Positions 10,146 to 21,637 of a stretch of DNA of 64,000 nt are shown here, one piece after another. Below the pieces are notes generated by a model, which had not been told where the DNA came from, ran no database searches, and saw only the letters and a program-made list of their open reading frames with translations. Every line of letters begins with the position of its first letter. The stretch's first letter is position 1. The DNA is from Rotaria socialis (Eukaryota; Rotifera; Eurotatoria; Philodinida; Philodinidae): contig CAJNYU010003734.1 in assembly GCA_905331475.1 (NCBI GenBank), positions 1 to 64,000 on the forward strand, given 5' to 3'. A program made the translations under genes and the position numbers.

Positions 10146-13100
10146 CTATCCAGATTGTGCACTATTCGATTGCCAAATAATTATTCCGGAACTGTTAGTC
10201 CATATCAAATTGCCTGAATCAAGTATTGAGAAACAAAATGGAAGGCCAATACCACCATTATTGATAAAAGGTGTCCATACATAGCCACTAGGAAGCGTAT
10301 AAACAACAAGATTACGATCTGTTTGTAACGCAAGGTAGCATGTACCGGATGTTGATGTTTGGCTAGCTGTCCAGATTGCTGTCGAAGTGACGTTATCATA
10401 GCCATACGCTTTGTATATCCCAAATTGGTTGTTTAACATTCCAGCTGCATAGATTTCGGAGGTAGGTGAATAGATAAAATCATTGTTATACAGTAATGCA
10501 CTGGCAGTACTAACGCAAATAGATGATGATGGAGCTGGAAAAAAAGAAAAGTTTTGTTAGAGATACGTCATTGAGATTGAAATGTGAAACTCGTTTATCT
10601 AAATGAATTTGTTTCAACATTTTATTCAAAAAACTAATGTCGCGCATTCGCTAACAAAGTATATCAACTGCATGGCGTATGTTCTAAATATCGAACAACA
10701 TATCTTTCGAAAATGATTTAAATTTTTCAACTGTTATTCATCGTTTCGACAATTGTGTTTTGAAGGTGAATTATTCAATCATGATTCATATGCCTCAGTA
10801 GGTTTTATTATACATGAATACATCTCTATGTTTCTATTGTCATGTATTCGGAAATTTTCTTGCTATTCCGATAGGTATCTTTCTATGATGGTGGTTGTCA
10901 TACATTCGATCTGTAACGAGTTACTCAAAAATAGTCCCACAGGAAAATGCCCAATTTAACAAAATCAACGAATATTATTACCTGTGGTAGTTGACGTTGT
11001 TACAGTCGTTGTCGTCGTGGTCGTGGAGGTGGTTGATGTTGTGGTTGTCATTGTTGTGGTCGTCGTGGTCGTTGTTGTGGTAGTGGTTGTGGTTGTTATG
11101 GCCGTTGTGGCCGTTGTCGTTGTGGATGTTGTTGTTATCGCGCCGCTCTCAGCTGTAATTTATGTTTTCGTCAGTAATTTTATGAAGATAGTTGATATAA
11201 ATCATATATAATTTAAAAGGGGATTGTGATTTTAAATGTAAACGGTACGTTTAGATTCGGATCAAAGGAGCTGAATAGTATTATTCACATACTTGTGAAA
11301 AATATTGATGTCAATGTTTCTGTGTTTGTCGAGATTGCTTGTTCAATAAATTAAATATATTAGATCAACATGAGCAACGATTTCACTGGCGAACGATTAT
11401 TGTTGGAGAAAAACAACTACAATCTATTAGACATTTTTCCCTTTGTAATATCTACTTCTACTCTTGTTATTATGCAGTCGAGTAGGATGTATGAATTCTA
11501 AATTTGGACTAATCGAATCATCATATGTTCGTTAGTTTATCTGGTGCTGATGTATTTATGTATAGCACACAACGATGCTAAATCTGTTTTTTTTTCATCG
11601 TCAGTATGCTTTCTGTGAAAAGTATTTAAAAATGAAAATCACCTAGTAGTGGCATTTCATTTTAGTTGTAAATTATTTATCTTGGTCTTGGCACTTACCG
11701 ATGAGTACTAAACTTGCCACTAATGCTGCAAGCAAAACTGATCCCAAAATGGCACCTATGAGGGCGTAACAACACCATGGTTTCATATAGAATTTGCTAT
11801 ATTTTAACAATTCTAAATCAGTTAATCAAAATTAGATTTAGATAAAAAAAAAGAAATAACTAAATTATTGCGTTTCCTACTTTTCTTTTCTTGATCTTCA
11901 TTGTTTTTTTGAATACGATTGTCAAATTGAAAGTCATCTCGCGACGACTTATCGGGTAGACTAAATCGTGTATCGGATTCGTCGCTTAGTGGTGTAACTT
12001 TATTTTTAATTGAAGTCGACGACAAAAGATCTTGTCGTGATATCCGATACGCCTGCAATCGAATATCGAAATATATCAGAATGTGTATGAGAAAAGTTTC
12101 TTTAGAAATTCAACGATACTGTAAACATTTTCTAACTACAGTGATTCAAATTTCAAAATGGATTTTATATCAGTAAGTTAAAATGTTAATGAACTTACGA
12201 AACTTATGTTCATCATCACGAGTAACAAGAAACATTAGAACTGACATGCACATCCATCATTGATCGATGGATCATATATGCAGGCAAGGGGGAAAACAAT
12301 GAGATCAAATATAGAGCGACCTTTAGGCTTCGTTTCTAACACAGTAAAATATGACAAGTTTTTAAAACTATCTATAGACGATTCATTTCTAATTAGAAAA
12401 CGTATAAGTATGTTACTACTAAATGAAACTTTAAAAAGACTATTGTATAATAGATTTTTTTTGAAGCACTTTAATAGCGATTCGACTGATATCTCGAATG
12501 AGTGTGTTTCTGTGTGTATCGAAGCAAACAATTTTTGATTAGACTTTCAGATGAATGTAAGTTTAAAACAGAGCACCTATTTGATTTCCTATTAATTTGA
12601 TTAAAAAATCAGTAAACTGACTACGAACTAGTAAGATACTAGTTGATGATGTCATTATGTATCCATCAAAACGTAATTTAATAAGTCGTATCCAACAACG
12701 TTTCATATTCTATTTCATGACTTCTTCGCTAAACTTAATGTATTGGAATTTTACCAAATAAACTGTAAATTGTACTCTGGTTTACAAATAATTAGCGCCC
12801 CTTATTTCGGATTGAATGCATAACATCAGACTTTACCTACATGCGATTAGATTTCAGCAACAATGATCAAAATTAGTTAGTATATGAACATAGTTTTATC
12901 CATGTTTCTTATCTTTGAAATAGTTCAATACTGTGTTTTTGAAAGCAGTAGGATTATAATTTTTTAAATAATCTTCACTACATTCATAAACTCAGGCATG
13001 ACTTTACGGATAGTCTTTTACACAGTCAGGCATGTTGAATTTTATTCAAAAACATCGGTTACCTGACTTGCTCTATTTTGACGGTTTAGTTTTTGACTTG

Positions 13101-13431
13101 ATCTTTTCACATGAACTGATTCCCGTAACATCTTGGTCTGTTCATTTGATGTGCTGTTGAACGATCCATTTTTAAATGATACTGGTTTTATGTCTGATTG
13201 ACTCACTTCTTGTCTGGCATTTTTAGTGCTATTCAACGGACTTAGATTGCTTTTCTGATGTTTCAATGATGGAGCACTTTTCTTTGATTGGCTCGCTACT
13301 TTAATTATTCGTTGCAGTCCGGTCGATGAATGTCTTATTATTTCGACGTGCGAAACTACTTTCTTTCGCTATTTAAATAAAGATGCCTAATCATATAGTT
13401 TAGTGCATTTTCATTAGATACATACCCCCAT
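10146..13431 (-). CDS. Type II membrane protein with bulb-type (mannose) lectin domain
   Basis: Six exons: 13431-13426 (just ATG GGG), 13368-13063, 12052-11881, 11812-11699, 11152-10982 and 10534-10146. Phases agree throughout (385 aa). The order is: a basic, Ser-rich N-terminal region of about 170 residues without a signal peptide; one membrane segment near residues 178-198 (LIGAILGSVLLAALVASLVL); a Thr-rich mucin-like stalk of about 55 residues; and a C-terminal B-lectin domain of about 125 residues. The lectin carries one canonical mannose site, QTDRNLVVY, matching QxDxNxVxY. A second, degenerate repeat follows (LDSGNLIW). The topology predicts a cytosolic N-terminus and an extracellular lectin, as in C-type lectin receptors but with a different sugar-binding fold. 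The start exon is the least certain part; an alternative start inside exon 2 is possible. Introns of 450-1000 bp are long for this window. Confidence 0.78.
10982..11152 (-). repeat. Thr-codon (ACA/ACC/ACG) low-complexity exon
   Basis: This exon of the lectin gene is almost entirely Thr codons with a few Ser, Ala, Ile and Met. On the plus strand it reads as a poly-Val ORF, which is an artefact. It encodes the predicted O-glycosylated stalk between the membrane segment and the lectin domain. Length variation between alleles is likely. Confidence 0.85.
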
Positions 13432-15445
13432 TGACTGTGTATCGATAGGATTTACTATGATTTCGCACTGTTTCAATGCCGTAGTTCACAAATTTTAACT
13501 GTGCTCGAGCTCTCCGGCGGAATAAATTTCCTATGTGCGAGTGCAAACTATAATGAAAGTTCGAAATGCATAGATGAAAAAAATAATCAAATAACAAAGA
13601 AGCCTCGTTTTTAATAACTTGCTGGAAAGAAAAAGAAAGGCCGATGATCAAATGGAAATATGTTACATTTTCATCCTATGATAGAAATGAGAGAATGATG
13701 GATATCCGTCACATCTCAGTAATGAGAGCCATTGATGTAGACGCAATTTTTAATTTGGTGGAACTGAGTGTATATGGATTCAACGACTTCTATGCAAATT
13801 CTTCGTATATAGTACCATTAAACAATTCATTTGAACATCAATGCCAATGTGTACCTGCAGAGACTTCAATTTAATTCTTCTTAGAGCTGAACAAATCGTA
13901 TCGAAAGCATTCCAAATCGACCATAGAAACAAAAGCTATCTGAGTGTGTTGGCTTATCTGTCTAAAATTGTAGAATTAAAACAATGATTAACTTGAAGAT
14001 GGCATACTTTCGGCAAAGATTAGACACTCATTTATTCCTACTAATCCACACGCGAAAAAAAAGGAAACAGATATTTTGTTTTTCGATTAAATTTTCATCC
14101 GAACAAATTGAATTTCTATGGCCAAAGCAATCAAAAATGGGTTTTTTTCTTGTATTCAAACTGAATGCCAATGCAAAGTATTAATTATTTCAAAAAGTTG
14201 CATATTTTTCCTCTAGATTAAAATAATTAAATACAATAATACTGACTTGCATCAAGCTTTGTGTAATCCATCGGATCGAGCTGAATTCTTACTTGTTCCA
14301 CTTTATTTTTCTATGAGTTTGTTTAACGAATCCCAAGCTGTATTTTATCAAAGAACGTACAAAATAATCTGCGTATATAGAAGGGCTGTCATCGAAATAC
14401 AATCAGAATGAAAGATAACGAGAAGCAAAACTAAATTTAAGTATCTTTCAAACGAGAATATTTATTAGAGTATGTGTCTATGTCTCTCGTTTTGGTTTTT
14501 CGTAATACATAAGCAACAAAATCAAAGAATCTTTTCTATGATTACCATGTTGTAATTGATTTTAATGACTCGACAGATGAGATTAAAGTCGAGAAGTATA
14601 ACAAAGAATATTCACAAGTAACACAATGCCAGCCAGTAGGCTCAAAGGGTGCCATTTTTCTCAAATAATTTCTTCTATTTTATCATCAGCTATAAATACT
14701 AAGAAATGCATCTGGTCAAATATTGTTTCTAATACTTGTTCTAGACATTGAATACAAACAAGGGATCTGTACGTGCTTCTTGTTATAAAATCGCATTTTT
14801 ACATTGAGGTACAAGCGACATATTCTAAACAGGTTCGAGATCTGTTATTTGATCCATATCACATGTACTATCTCACATGACGTCATTGTTGTGAATTTTT
14901 CTACGTACTGAATCTTGTCGAAAAAATATGACACGAAACTATACTAGATATGAAACATAATTGAGGATTTTAACAGTAAAAATCACACTTTTCATTGAAT
15001 TTTTTTGAAGAATAAAGCTTAGCAAATTGTATTCATTACAGAAACGCCAACAAATGATCTAGTCAATCTAGATTACATACCTGTACTATGGAATGTTACA
15101 ATTTCATCTCACCAGTACATATCATTTAAATATACATGTTTCGAATATACATTCGTCTTTCTGACTAGCTAGCGATCAGTCGCATTTTAGTTTTCCGTAT
15201 TCTGCACTTAGTGCCCCCGTTCTTTTCTGCTCTTCTTTTTTCTCTATTTTTCTTAAAAACACCTCCTTTTGAGCCTTTTTTCGAGAATTTTTTCTTCCGT
15301 GTCTGAGTCAGTGCTCACAGACAGTTTTTAGGTGGTTTTCGGAAATGCCGCCGAAAAGAGGAGGTGGGGTTGCCGGTGGTAAGCAGCGGNAAAAATAATA
15401 TTTTAAAATTCAAGTTTTAGATTAACATTTTATTGTTCGCCGCTT
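13432..15445. other. Intergenic with possible mobile-element remnant
   Basis: About 2 kb without a supported host gene. The right end (about 15180-15390) is pyrimidine-rich, then GC-richer, and is treated separately as a candidate mobile-element start. Small ORFs at 13644-13874 and 13984-14184 have no recognisable features. Confidence 0.45.
15180..15390 (+). mobile_element. Possible 5' end of a retroelement, truncated at an assembly N
   Basis: Base composition changes sharply here: C/T-rich leader (cccccgttcttttctgctct), then an ATG at 15345 beginning MPPKRGGGVAGGKQR, a very basic Gly-rich start unlike the neighbouring genes. The reading frame stops at a single N at 15390, after which AT-rich unique sequence resumes. 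A short basic ORF start after a pyrimidine-rich leader is compatible with the 5' end of a non-LTR or other retroelement whose body was collapsed in assembly. It could instead be a misassembled 5' exon of a host gene. Confidence 0.35.
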
Positions 15446-16268
15446 TTAATCATCTGTACAGTGTTCATTGGTATGTCGAGAACGGTCATCATGTTTCATT
15501 TTAATTGGAAATATCATACAACATATTGGACATTTGTTGATCGAATCATCGCTATTTAGAATGTTTTCTGTTGACTTATTGCTATCATTGATTGCTTGAC
15601 TATCGATATTTGAAGATTCCGGTGTTAATGAATGTGAACTTCATAAAGACGAAGATCATCATAAGAAAAAAATAAAATCACAAAACAAACTTGTGTATTA
15701 AAACTTACGCAGTCTCAATTGTAATCGATGATGCCAATTTAATGTGCTGATCTCTACTCTCTCCAGTATGGTCATTTATATCATTAGTGTGTTCAATTAT
15801 CGGCTTGTTCTGATCATTGTCAGACTTCGTCGTATCAATCTTCTCGAGCTTATTTCTTTCGATTTGTTCGGAAATAGTTATTACTTTAATAGCTTGCAGT
15901 GTAGTATTGATAGATTCAAGCTGTGCTACTTGAAATTCTATCGATTGACATGCATTGCGTAGTTCAGTAAATAAAACGACACTTTGGATACCACAATAGG
16001 CACGTGTTGTGTCAAGATTTTCTTCACGTTTCACATCAAGACTGATTCGCTGGCGTTCATAATCTTCTGCTAGAACACGTATTTGTTCATTTGCATAATT
16101 ATTGATCTCATCGAGCAATCTTTGACGCCATGCATTTATTTCGCTAACACCAGCCATTAGACGATCTTTCAGTTTCTCCCAATGATTGTAGAATATCAGT
16201 CGAATTTCGTTTTCTGCATTAGTACTATCAGATAACCAACGGCAAGGTTCATTTAAATTGATATTCAT
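15446..16268 (-). CDS. Coiled-coil/C2H2-finger paralogue C
   Basis: Exons 16268-15709 and 15638-15446 join in phase 2 (250 aa; 70 bp intron). The helical region repeats the family signature seen in A and B (LIFYNHWEKL, EINAWRQR, SIEFQVAQLESI). The second exon gives a Ser/Asn-rich linker and the finger CPIC-x15-H-x3-H (KCPICCMIFPIK start, RHTNEH end). It then stops after CTDD, much like A's MTDD. This copy lies about 6.5 kb from B with the lectin gene between them, and its stop is 56 bp from the N-gapped element. N-terminal residues NEPCRWL resemble the PPCSWL start of paralogue A. Confidence 0.78.
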
Positions 16269-16598
16269 AATGTAACAACTATCTATAATATCCCGTGAAA
16301 TTTATCATTAATCAATGTATAATATGATGGATCACCACCTCTGAGAAATTCCAATCATGTTTTAAAGTTCAATATATTTTTAGTTCATAGTACTTATATT
16401 CTTCATTCATAGTTATTTATGAATTTGATGCACAGAAAGAAGAAGAAGAAGAAGAAGAAAAAGGAACTTGAACGGTAAAAATAACTGGAAAGAAATCGAT
16501 TCTTTTAAATATTGTGTTGCCGAGCAAATAAGTGAAAGAACAGAGAATAGCTACTTCGACAACATTTTTTATTTCTTCATTTAAACATACATACAACA
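16269..16598. promoter_or_regulatory. Shared divergent promoter region, paralogue C / Roco gene
   Basis: 330 bp separate two divergently oriented start codons. It contains a (gaa)n run near 16438-16460. No specific binding site can be named. Confidence 0.4.
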
Positions 16599-19500
16599 AT
16601 GGCTAGCAGCAATCATCGAACAACTTTGTCTCCAAGTGAACGACAACGAACTAAAAGTCAATCATCTTATCGATCACAGCGAACAACACCAAATTCTATC
16701 ATACACGAACAAGATGCTCAACGAGAAAAATCATCTTCACAAATATCACGGCAAAGTACTCGAGAAACAAATCCAGCAAAACGTTCAGAAAGTTCGACAA
16801 GTAATCGATCAACTAACATTGCATCTCCTTTATCGAATGCGTCAAGAAAACAAAGATCGAGTTCAAAATCAGCAAAATCACCAACAAATAATCGTAAATC
16901 ACCGTTGAAAAGAAAAAAGAGACCAATTAGTGTAGTAAGCTTCGAAAGAGGACCATTATCAGAACCAAATGATTCTGAAAAACAAGATTTAAGTTCCCAA
17001 GGTCTTTCTATGGTGCCAGCAGAAATCTTTGAACGTAAGCTTATTAATATGTTTAACTATATGACTATGCTGCCTATATTATTTTCTTCTAATTAGTTTC
17101 TACTCTACGTCGATTAATACTATCAAATAATAATCTATCAGGTTTACCACCATCGATAAGTTCATTGGTTAATCTTGAATATCTTGACATATCACATAAT
17201 CCATTACTTGTTAACAATGGTCACAATGATTATTCATGTTTTCCACGTGCATTAGAAAATTTAAAAAAACTTCAAGCATTAATTTTAGCTGAATGCGGAT
17301 TGAAATATATTCCAGTTGCTGTTTGGAATGCAGTTAGCCTTCAAACACTTGACTTAAGTCGAAATAAAGTTGGTTATATTGTTGGTGATATAGGTAAATT
17401 AAATGTTTCGAAAATATTTTTCACAAAAATATAATAAAAGTATAAATATTTCAAACTCTAATTTTGCTAAAATTGTTTTCGAAATCTTAAAACTTCTCGA
17501 ATATACAAATGTCTATACAAAAACAAAAAAATGTGTATTATTTTCTCCGTTTTTGTTTTTATTAACAGGTAATTTGATTGACATTCGACATTTTCGTTTA
17601 TCCTATATGAATCTTGATACGCTTCCACCTGAAATTGGTTTTTGTGATAAAATGGAAACACTTGATTTAACAGGAAATCCAATTGATAATTTACCTGAGA
17701 CCTTAGTTGAATGTCGGCAATTATATGAAGTAAAAATAAATTTCAAAACTTTCTATAAATTACTCGACAGTTATATGTTACAATTAATTAATGAAGGAAA
17801 AATTCGTTCGGAACATATACCACAAGTTATATTTGAACTGGAAAATTTACGTGTATTGGATTTAACAAATACAAAAATTAATTCTATTACAAATGAACAT
17901 TTACTATTAAATCTTACAGAATTGTATGTAACGAATAATTCATTTTTCGATATACCTGAATCAATATGTACAATAGAAAAATTAAAAATACTTGATATGT
18001 CATATAATCGTATTCAAATTATACCAGAACATTTGGCTAGTATGCAAGAATTGGAAATAGTGAATATCTCCTATAATAAATTAACTATAGTTTCTAAGAT
18101 TTTTGCTCGTTTCCGAGCACTAAAAAATTTAACTCTTAGTCATAATCAAATCGATATGATAGAAGAGAATTTTTCAAAAACTAAATCTTTATTATTACTC
18201 GATTTATCTTATAATAAGCTCGATCATCTACCTGATGAATTATGTGAACTCGAACAATTAGAAACACTTGATTTACGATACAATAAACTTGAATATCTGC
18301 CATCAAATATTCGTCGTATGATTGGATTTAAATCAATGAATACATTTAGTTATGGAATGCAACGTAGTGGACTTCATCTCTTAGGTAATTCAATTACTAA
18401 TCCACCAAGTTATATATGGAAATCCACAAATATACAAACATTATTTAATTATATTGATTCTAAGGAAAAAAAATTGATAAATAATTTTTATCATCTAAAA
18501 TTAATTCTAATTGGACCGAAAAATGTTGGCAAAACAAGATTAGCCATAAAACTTGTTAATAATCGGAAAAAAATGTCAAATACACGAACACCTATTGATA
18601 TGTATGTTTCAATAATTCAACAAAGACCATCAAACAATAGTCAACCACAACAAAAAACAACAAGTGATGGAACATCCTCGATATCTATCGATCAATGGAT
18701 TGAAAACCGTATATCAACCAGTAACGATCATCATTATAGTCGACAATTAAAAACTAAACGATTACATCCACCCCCACTTAAAACTTACCAATCGATGGAA
18801 ACAAAAAGGTTGCTTGTATATAAATCAACACTGGTGACAAATAATAATTTTTATTTTACAATAATTGATATAGCAAGTGAACCGAGTTTTGAAATACTTT
18901 ATCCATTAATATTTGATTCAAATGCTCTCTATATATTACCAGTTAATTTAACTACACTTTTAAATAATTCTGAAACTACCACTAGTTTAGAAAATCCAAA
19001 TGAGTAAATATAAATGTATATAATAAATTTATACTAATAAAACTTCTATTCTATTTTAAGATATAACGATGAATCAGTAACCATTAATTTTGATCAATTA
19101 TTGACAAATGATTGGTTATATAATCATATATTTCATTATCTAGAATTAATATCTGATCATTGTCAACAAGTATCCATTGCTATCGTTGGTTTAATTGATA
19201 GTACATCGACAGCAACGAATGATCAACAACAACAATTACTTGATGAAATACGATCAAAAGTAAATACATTTTTACTCAATCAAGGAGATCAACGAGAAAA
19301 CATTAATCTTTGTTCGGATAATTTTATGGAACCAATTCAAATAAATGACGATGGAATAGAATCATCATTGATCGAGCAATTGGAAGCAGTTGCTCTACAA
19401 TGGAATATTGTGCATCACAAACAAAAACAAGAAGTTATTAAACAACTTTTTACTTTTCTTAAACCTGATGCTTTAATTATTAATTATGATACATGTTTAA

Positions 19501-20689
19501 ACCATTTCGAACAACACAAAGAAAACTTGTTAACTTTATCAGACGACGACAATGATGATGATGATGATGATGATAAAATCGAAAAAAATAAAGAACTTAA
19601 TGACGAAATAAATTCAATGTCTTTCGATGAATGTTTGGATTATTTAAAATTAATTGGAGAAATTTTTTATTTTGGCCAAAAATCGCACATGAGAATTCTT
19701 TTAAAACCTTATCATCTATTAAATGAAATACTATCTAGTACTTTATTTCGTCCGAATATTGATCAATGGTTAAATTATGATAATAATATGGTATTTCGTT
19801 TTTCTGGGTATTATCCATCGCAAAACTTATTTGATATTGATCGACAACGTTTATTAACACGTGGTGAATTTTCATGGAACATGTTGAATGTTTTATTTTT
19901 CGAGCAAAATACTAATAATATCGGTTTAATTGAACAAAATATATTTGATTATTGTTATTTAATGGAACGATTATATCTTGGTTATTTAAATCAAGCAAAT
20001 CTAAGTCGTAAGAATAAATGAAGTCATTTATATTCATAATGTTGTTTTTTCTTTCTTTTTTCTTTCTTCTTCTTGATCGTGAATTTACAACGAGCTGTTT
20101 TGTTTGTCCATGGTTAATGAATGAAAATTGTTCGACTATTGACTATATTGGTTATTTTAAAACATTAGAAGTAGAACGTAAATATGAATATCTTCAACGC
20201 GAACGAGTAAGACGTATAAAACAGCAACAATTATGGTTTCAAATGGATAATAAAGAAAATATTCAAAATGAAAATTCATCTCAAATGAATCCAATAAGTT
20301 TGCTTCAAAAAGAATTCCAGCAAAATATTTCCATTGCAATACCAGATTTACCAGCCATGGATCAAATTCAAATATTGGATTCACAAGTAATCAATCAAGA
20401 TCCTATTCGAGTAATAAAAATTTTTAATGAAAATTCAAATACTTTACCAAATGGACTATATGAACGTTTGTTAATTTGTTTGCATCCTCTGTTTCATGAA
20501 CGACTCGATTATTATAATGTAACGTTGGGACGAACTATAGATAAAAATTTGATTAAAACTGAACGATTCGACAAAGAAAATCAGATCTATCTTACGATCA
20601 GTAATGGTTTACTTGAACGTATAAAAAATATTCTCATTCAAAACCTTTTCTCATACTATTCTACTAAACAACTCCGAATAGAAACATGA
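16599..20689 (+). CDS. Roco protein: LRR-Roc-COR, no kinase
   Basis: Exons 16599-17034, 17097-17393, 17569-19003, 19061-20007 and 20169-20689 (1211 aa). Residues 1-125 are Ser/Arg-rich and disordered. About 15 leucine-rich repeats follow (LRRLILSNNNL, LQTLDLSRNKV, LETLDLRYNKL). A Roc GTPase domain starts with the P-loop GPKNVGKT near residue 560. Then comes a poorly conserved Roc/COR stretch with an Asp run, and a COR-type end (TLPNGLYERLLICLH). Roco proteins are dimeric GTPases; those without a kinase include MFHAS1-like forms. The last junction is uncertain. Acceptor 20168 keeps frame but drops upstream in-frame sequence (SCFVCPWLMNEN, 20092-20127) that looks like COR. The AG just before that stretch is out of phase with the donor at 20008. 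Confidence 0.85.
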
Positions 20690-20960
20690 AAATAAACAAA
20701 ACGTGACTTTCATTCTTTTTTTTATTAAATTTGTTTTTGATTTGTATGTAAAAATAAAACAAAAACAAAAACAACAATAAACAAAAATATTTGCTGAATG
20801 AACAAGACAAACAAAACATAATTTTTAAATAAGTAGCAATATTATAAACAAACGAAATCAATGGTTAAGTCCTATAGACATCTATATATATATATACATA
20901 TAATGAATGCATACATTTATTGACTTTTAATATTAAAATAGAAGAAAAATACATGACTAA

Positions 20961-21282
20961 TCAATCACTAGAAGGTGATGAAGTTGTCGGAACATTATTC
21001 TTTTTATCTGTTGTAGATTTTCCTTTATAATTTTCTTCACTATCATCATCTTCCAGTAGCTGTTGATCAATATATTCCCGTACTCGTCGTTCATAATCTC
21101 GACGATGATTTTGATAGAGCGTAGCTGCTTCAGAATTAGCTGGTGATGCTGGATTAGGATCGGTTAACAATGAACGAATAGAAACAAGTAATGTTGACAC
21201 ATCTAAACTAGCACTCCAACGATGTTGTAATATATCAAGACAAATCGATCCATCCATATCTATTATAAATCAATACATATGC

Positions 21283-21313
<31 letters not shown>

Positions 21314-21637
21314 TAGAAATGTTTATTTTGTTGATGAAATCTTACAAATATTTGGATGAAAGATTTTTGTAATAAATTTAACTTCAGGTGCACAATTTGG
21401 ATAATCTTGCGGAAACTTCAGTGATAAAGCAAAACTTCCATCTTCAAAAATACTATCTTCTGGTCCATCTAATATCGCGTTCCAATAGAATATATTATCT
21501 GAACTAATGGGTGCTGCATTTATTCCTTCAACTGGATGCTGTGTTAAATCACGTAAATCACGCATAAGACGACGTTGAGCTGTAATTGTCGATGTTGTTG
21601 CCGCTGGTAAATTCGATGATGAATCTGGTGAACTCAT
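20961..21637 (-). CDS. UBE2A: RAD6/UBE2A-like ubiquitin-conjugating enzyme
   Basis: Exons 21637-21346 and 21259-20961 join in phase 1 (196 aa). The UBC fold is complete: [40 protein letters not shown] and [15 protein letters not shown], with catalytic Cys about residue 104. It continues with [14 protein letters not shown] and YERRVREY. The closest family is RAD6/UBE2A/UBE2B ([22 protein letters not shown]). It differs from animal RAD6 by an N-terminal Ser/Ala/Thr extension of about 20 residues and a C-terminal tail of about 45 residues starting with an acidic run (EDDDSEEN), then Lys and Ser. Vertebrate UBE2A ends just after the core helix. RAD6 enzymes ubiquitinate H2B and PCNA. It is convergent with the Roco gene (271 bp between stops). 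Confidence 0.9.
21283..21308. repeat. (AT)n microsatellite in E2 intron
   Basis: A run of alternating A and T fills part of the 86 bp intron of the RAD6-like gene. Confidence 0.9.

Noticed and set aside
10984..11211. Poly-valine plus-strand ORF
   Set aside because: Reverse complement of the Thr-rich stalk exon of the lectin gene.
12235..12538. ORFs of 92 and 98 codons on opposite strands
   Set aside because: Inside the lectin-gene intron 12053-13062, mutually overlapping, with no domain or splice support.
20673..20861. Small minus-strand ORF between Roco and E2 genes
   Set aside because: Low-complexity AT-rich sequence in a short convergent 3' region.
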